A DNA stretch of 64,000 nt from the NCBI RefSeq assembly GCF_031157315.1, contig NZ_JAVIFU010000006.1, positions 1 to 64,000 of the forward strand, given 5' to 3'. The translations under genes and the position numbers were made by a program. Below, in pieces: positions 62,528-64,000 of the stretch (within the stretch, counting starts at the first letter, position 1; every line of letters begins with the position of its first letter). Under the pieces are notes generated by a model, which ran no database searches, was not told where the DNA came from, and saw only the letters and a list, made by a program, of their open reading frames with translations. The DNA is from Paenibacillus sp. LHD-38 (lineage in GTDB: Bacteria > Bacillota > Bacilli > Paenibacillales > Paenibacillaceae).

Positions 62528-62870
62528 TTGACAGACCCTTGGAAAGTGACTCAGCCAAGCGAAATTGAATTTTCAGTTAAAATGGGCCCAGCCAACCTTG
62601 GTTACCCGCCAACAAGACTAGAATGGATTATGGAAGAACTAAAGAAGCGTGGTGTTTACGTGGAGGGGTATACGTCTCTTATTCAGGCACGTGATAATAA
62701 TATTGATTCTGAGCGATGGCTAGCTCGGTATAAAGGCTGGAAGACAGAACGTATTCATCACACCTTATCGGAGGATGAGAGGTAGTATCTATACTACTGT
62801 GAGTGGTTTGATGGAATTGTAGTCCGCAATTTAAGTCTGAATCTATCCCACAAACCCTGCTCTATACCAG
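62528..62870 (+). pseudogene. TnsA-like fragment (relic)
   Basis: The frame contains KGWKTERIHHTLSEDER, closely matching GWKTGRIHHFLSQLERSYFY of the intact TnsA at 48122. After a stop at 62785 the same frame continues YCEWFDGIV, corresponding to the EW(S) catalytic-Glu segment. It then degenerates. The preceding codons from 62528 do not obviously match TnsA. It is probably a remnant of a second Tn7-like element. Confidence 0.55.
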
Positions 62871-63460
62871 TTAAATTTTTTCTATTTTCTGAATGAAACT
62901 AAAGTAGCTACTCCTGATTTTCGCTCGGCATTTTCTAGCTCTTTTCCCCAAGCATCTTGTATCTCAGGCTCTTCCTCGAAGTTTTCCCAAACCATCTATC
63001 TGCCTTTTGAAGAATGCCGCTCTACAGCTGTATTCTCAAGCCTTTCCGTAGTCTTTTTCCCGGCTGTGAAGAGCCTTTCAGTTGTTTCCTCGACTCATTT
63101 TCCCGATTTTTTAACAGATTCATATCTTCCTAGAATCAGTATTTCCCTCAGAGGAGAATGAGCATAGTGGCGAATGCTCATCTTACCTCGCCTTTACGGC
63201 GGGGTTATTTAAAATAAGCTGTCACTCCATGGAAGGCAAGGACTTGTAGTGTGATTTGTCGAAATATTACAGAATATGTTTTGTGAGAACATACCTTCAG
63301 TGACAGAGTGTCGTCATGTCGGTGTGATTTAATAAAGGCATATTTCAAATTATGGGTATTGTGAAGAAATCTAATTTATTTTGTGGATAAATACGTCAAT
63401 GACTTTCCATTGGGCTATTAGCTCACACACAAACGCAACTAAAAAGGGTGATGGTTTTTG
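62871..63460. other. Non-coding, T/C-rich region
   Basis: No gene recognised. It holds the second copy of CCTGATTTTCGCTCGG (62913-62928), a GATGAGCATT-type inverted repeat near 63160-63181 and a CTCGCC..TTA..GGCGGGG hairpin near 63187-63206. Confidence 0.4.
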
Positions 63461-64000
63461 AAAGACCTGATAGCGCTATTTATCGAAACACATAAACCTA
63501 AAACAATCCGAGCAGATGATCTTGAAGTCTTTCTGGTACGTAATCATAAATTACGTTATGAAAGAGAAGGCGGATTTCCAGCTTTTGTTAAAACGATTGA
63601 AGATATCTGTAGTGATGGAGTAATATCCCCTGTTATCTCAAGAGGTAAGACAGGCACGAAACTATACAATGTTTACCGGAAAATTGAACAAGCAGCTGAG
63701 CCAGTGGAAGAAGCATATGTTCGAATGCTGCTCAATGAGTATCATCCTAAAATGGCGTTATCGTCCTACGCAAAAGATTATGAACTTTTCATCATAGATA
63801 AACCGTATCTGGATGAAATTAATAAGTTCCTAAAAACTGGGGATACGGAAGTTATTTCGATTAACGAACGATCTTTCGAACTTTTTTATGATGAAAAGTG
63901 GTTAGACCAAAACAGGGGAGCCCTCCAACGAATCAGTATAACTTTAGATGATTTATGCTGTTATCCTACTTATGAGCCTTTTTTTGAATACCGTCGTACC
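63459..64000 (+). CDS. Possible JetD-like (DUF3322/DUF2220) protein, 3' end outside window
   Basis: Open from TTG 63459 (ribosome binding site AAAGGGTGATGG) to the window end, 180 codons. The N-terminal part (LRYEREGGFPAFVKTIEDIC) looks like a winged-helix region. The later part INERSFELFYDEKWL, then RISITLDDLCCYPTYEPFFE recalls the JetD nuclease subunit of Wadjet plasmid-defence systems, from memory of the family. No jetA, jetB or jetC lies upstream. Assignment is tentative; the catalytic TOPRIM-like part would be beyond the window. Confidence 0.42.

Overview
The window looks like a chromosome segment of a Paenibacillus-like Gram-positive bacterium. The evidence is gene content and order (ppc, sigW/rsiW, cdaA-cdaR-glmM-glmS), a glmS ribozyme, Firmicute-type ribosome binding sites with frequent TTG/GTG starts, and tRNAs with encoded CCA. 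There is an abrupt change directly after glmS. Positions 1-15021 are host core genome with balanced base composition. Almost everything after that is AT-rich accessory DNA.

Core (1-15021): an ISNCY-like transposase fragment at the edge; a Fur-box-controlled siderophore ABC ATPase; four tRNAs (Gly-GCC, Arg-ACG, Pro-TGG, Gly-TCC); PEP carboxylase; an HtrA-type protease; SigW and its anti-sigma RsiW, which has its own ECF-type promoter; then the c-di-AMP/cell-wall cluster cdaA-cdaR-glmM and the ribozyme-controlled glmS.

Tn7-like element (15022 to about 58885): 20 bp after the glmS stop codon, the classical attTn7 position, a TGT terminus is followed by four head-to-tail 20-bp transposase-binding boxes (right end). 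Three dispersed inverted copies lie at 58754-58877 (left end), one of them an exact match. The element encodes TnsA, TnsB, TnsC and a TnsD/TniQ targeting protein (48122-54743). No TnsE was recognised. TnsA keeps the expected Glu and Asp but has Ile where the catalytic Lys is expected. Cargo includes a Gabija-like OLD-nuclease/UvrD-helicase pair, a tandem-AAA+ CbxX-type operon, a RecJ-like nuclease and XRE regulators.

The most unusual part is 22.7-38.6 kb. It holds more than 20 small genes (lipoproteins, GNAT acetyltransferases, a NUDIX, GrpB, VOC and Imm26 protein, and others), most of them separated by a conserved bipartite, foldable repeat in constant orientation. The architecture resembles integron gene cassettes with attC sites, but the repeat sequence is not canonical attC and no integrase is visible. 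Several cassette genes take their stop codon from the repeat. This is the best candidate for an undescribed system.

Downstream (58886-64000): two more arrays of 20-21 bp boxes look like ends of other Tn7-like elements stacked in tandem. With them are IS1182 and IS256 relics, a broken TnsA-like fragment, another copy of the cassette repeat, a two-gene candidate defence module (sensor-nuclease fusion plus a second PD-(D/E)XK nuclease), and the start of a possible JetD-like protein that runs off the window.
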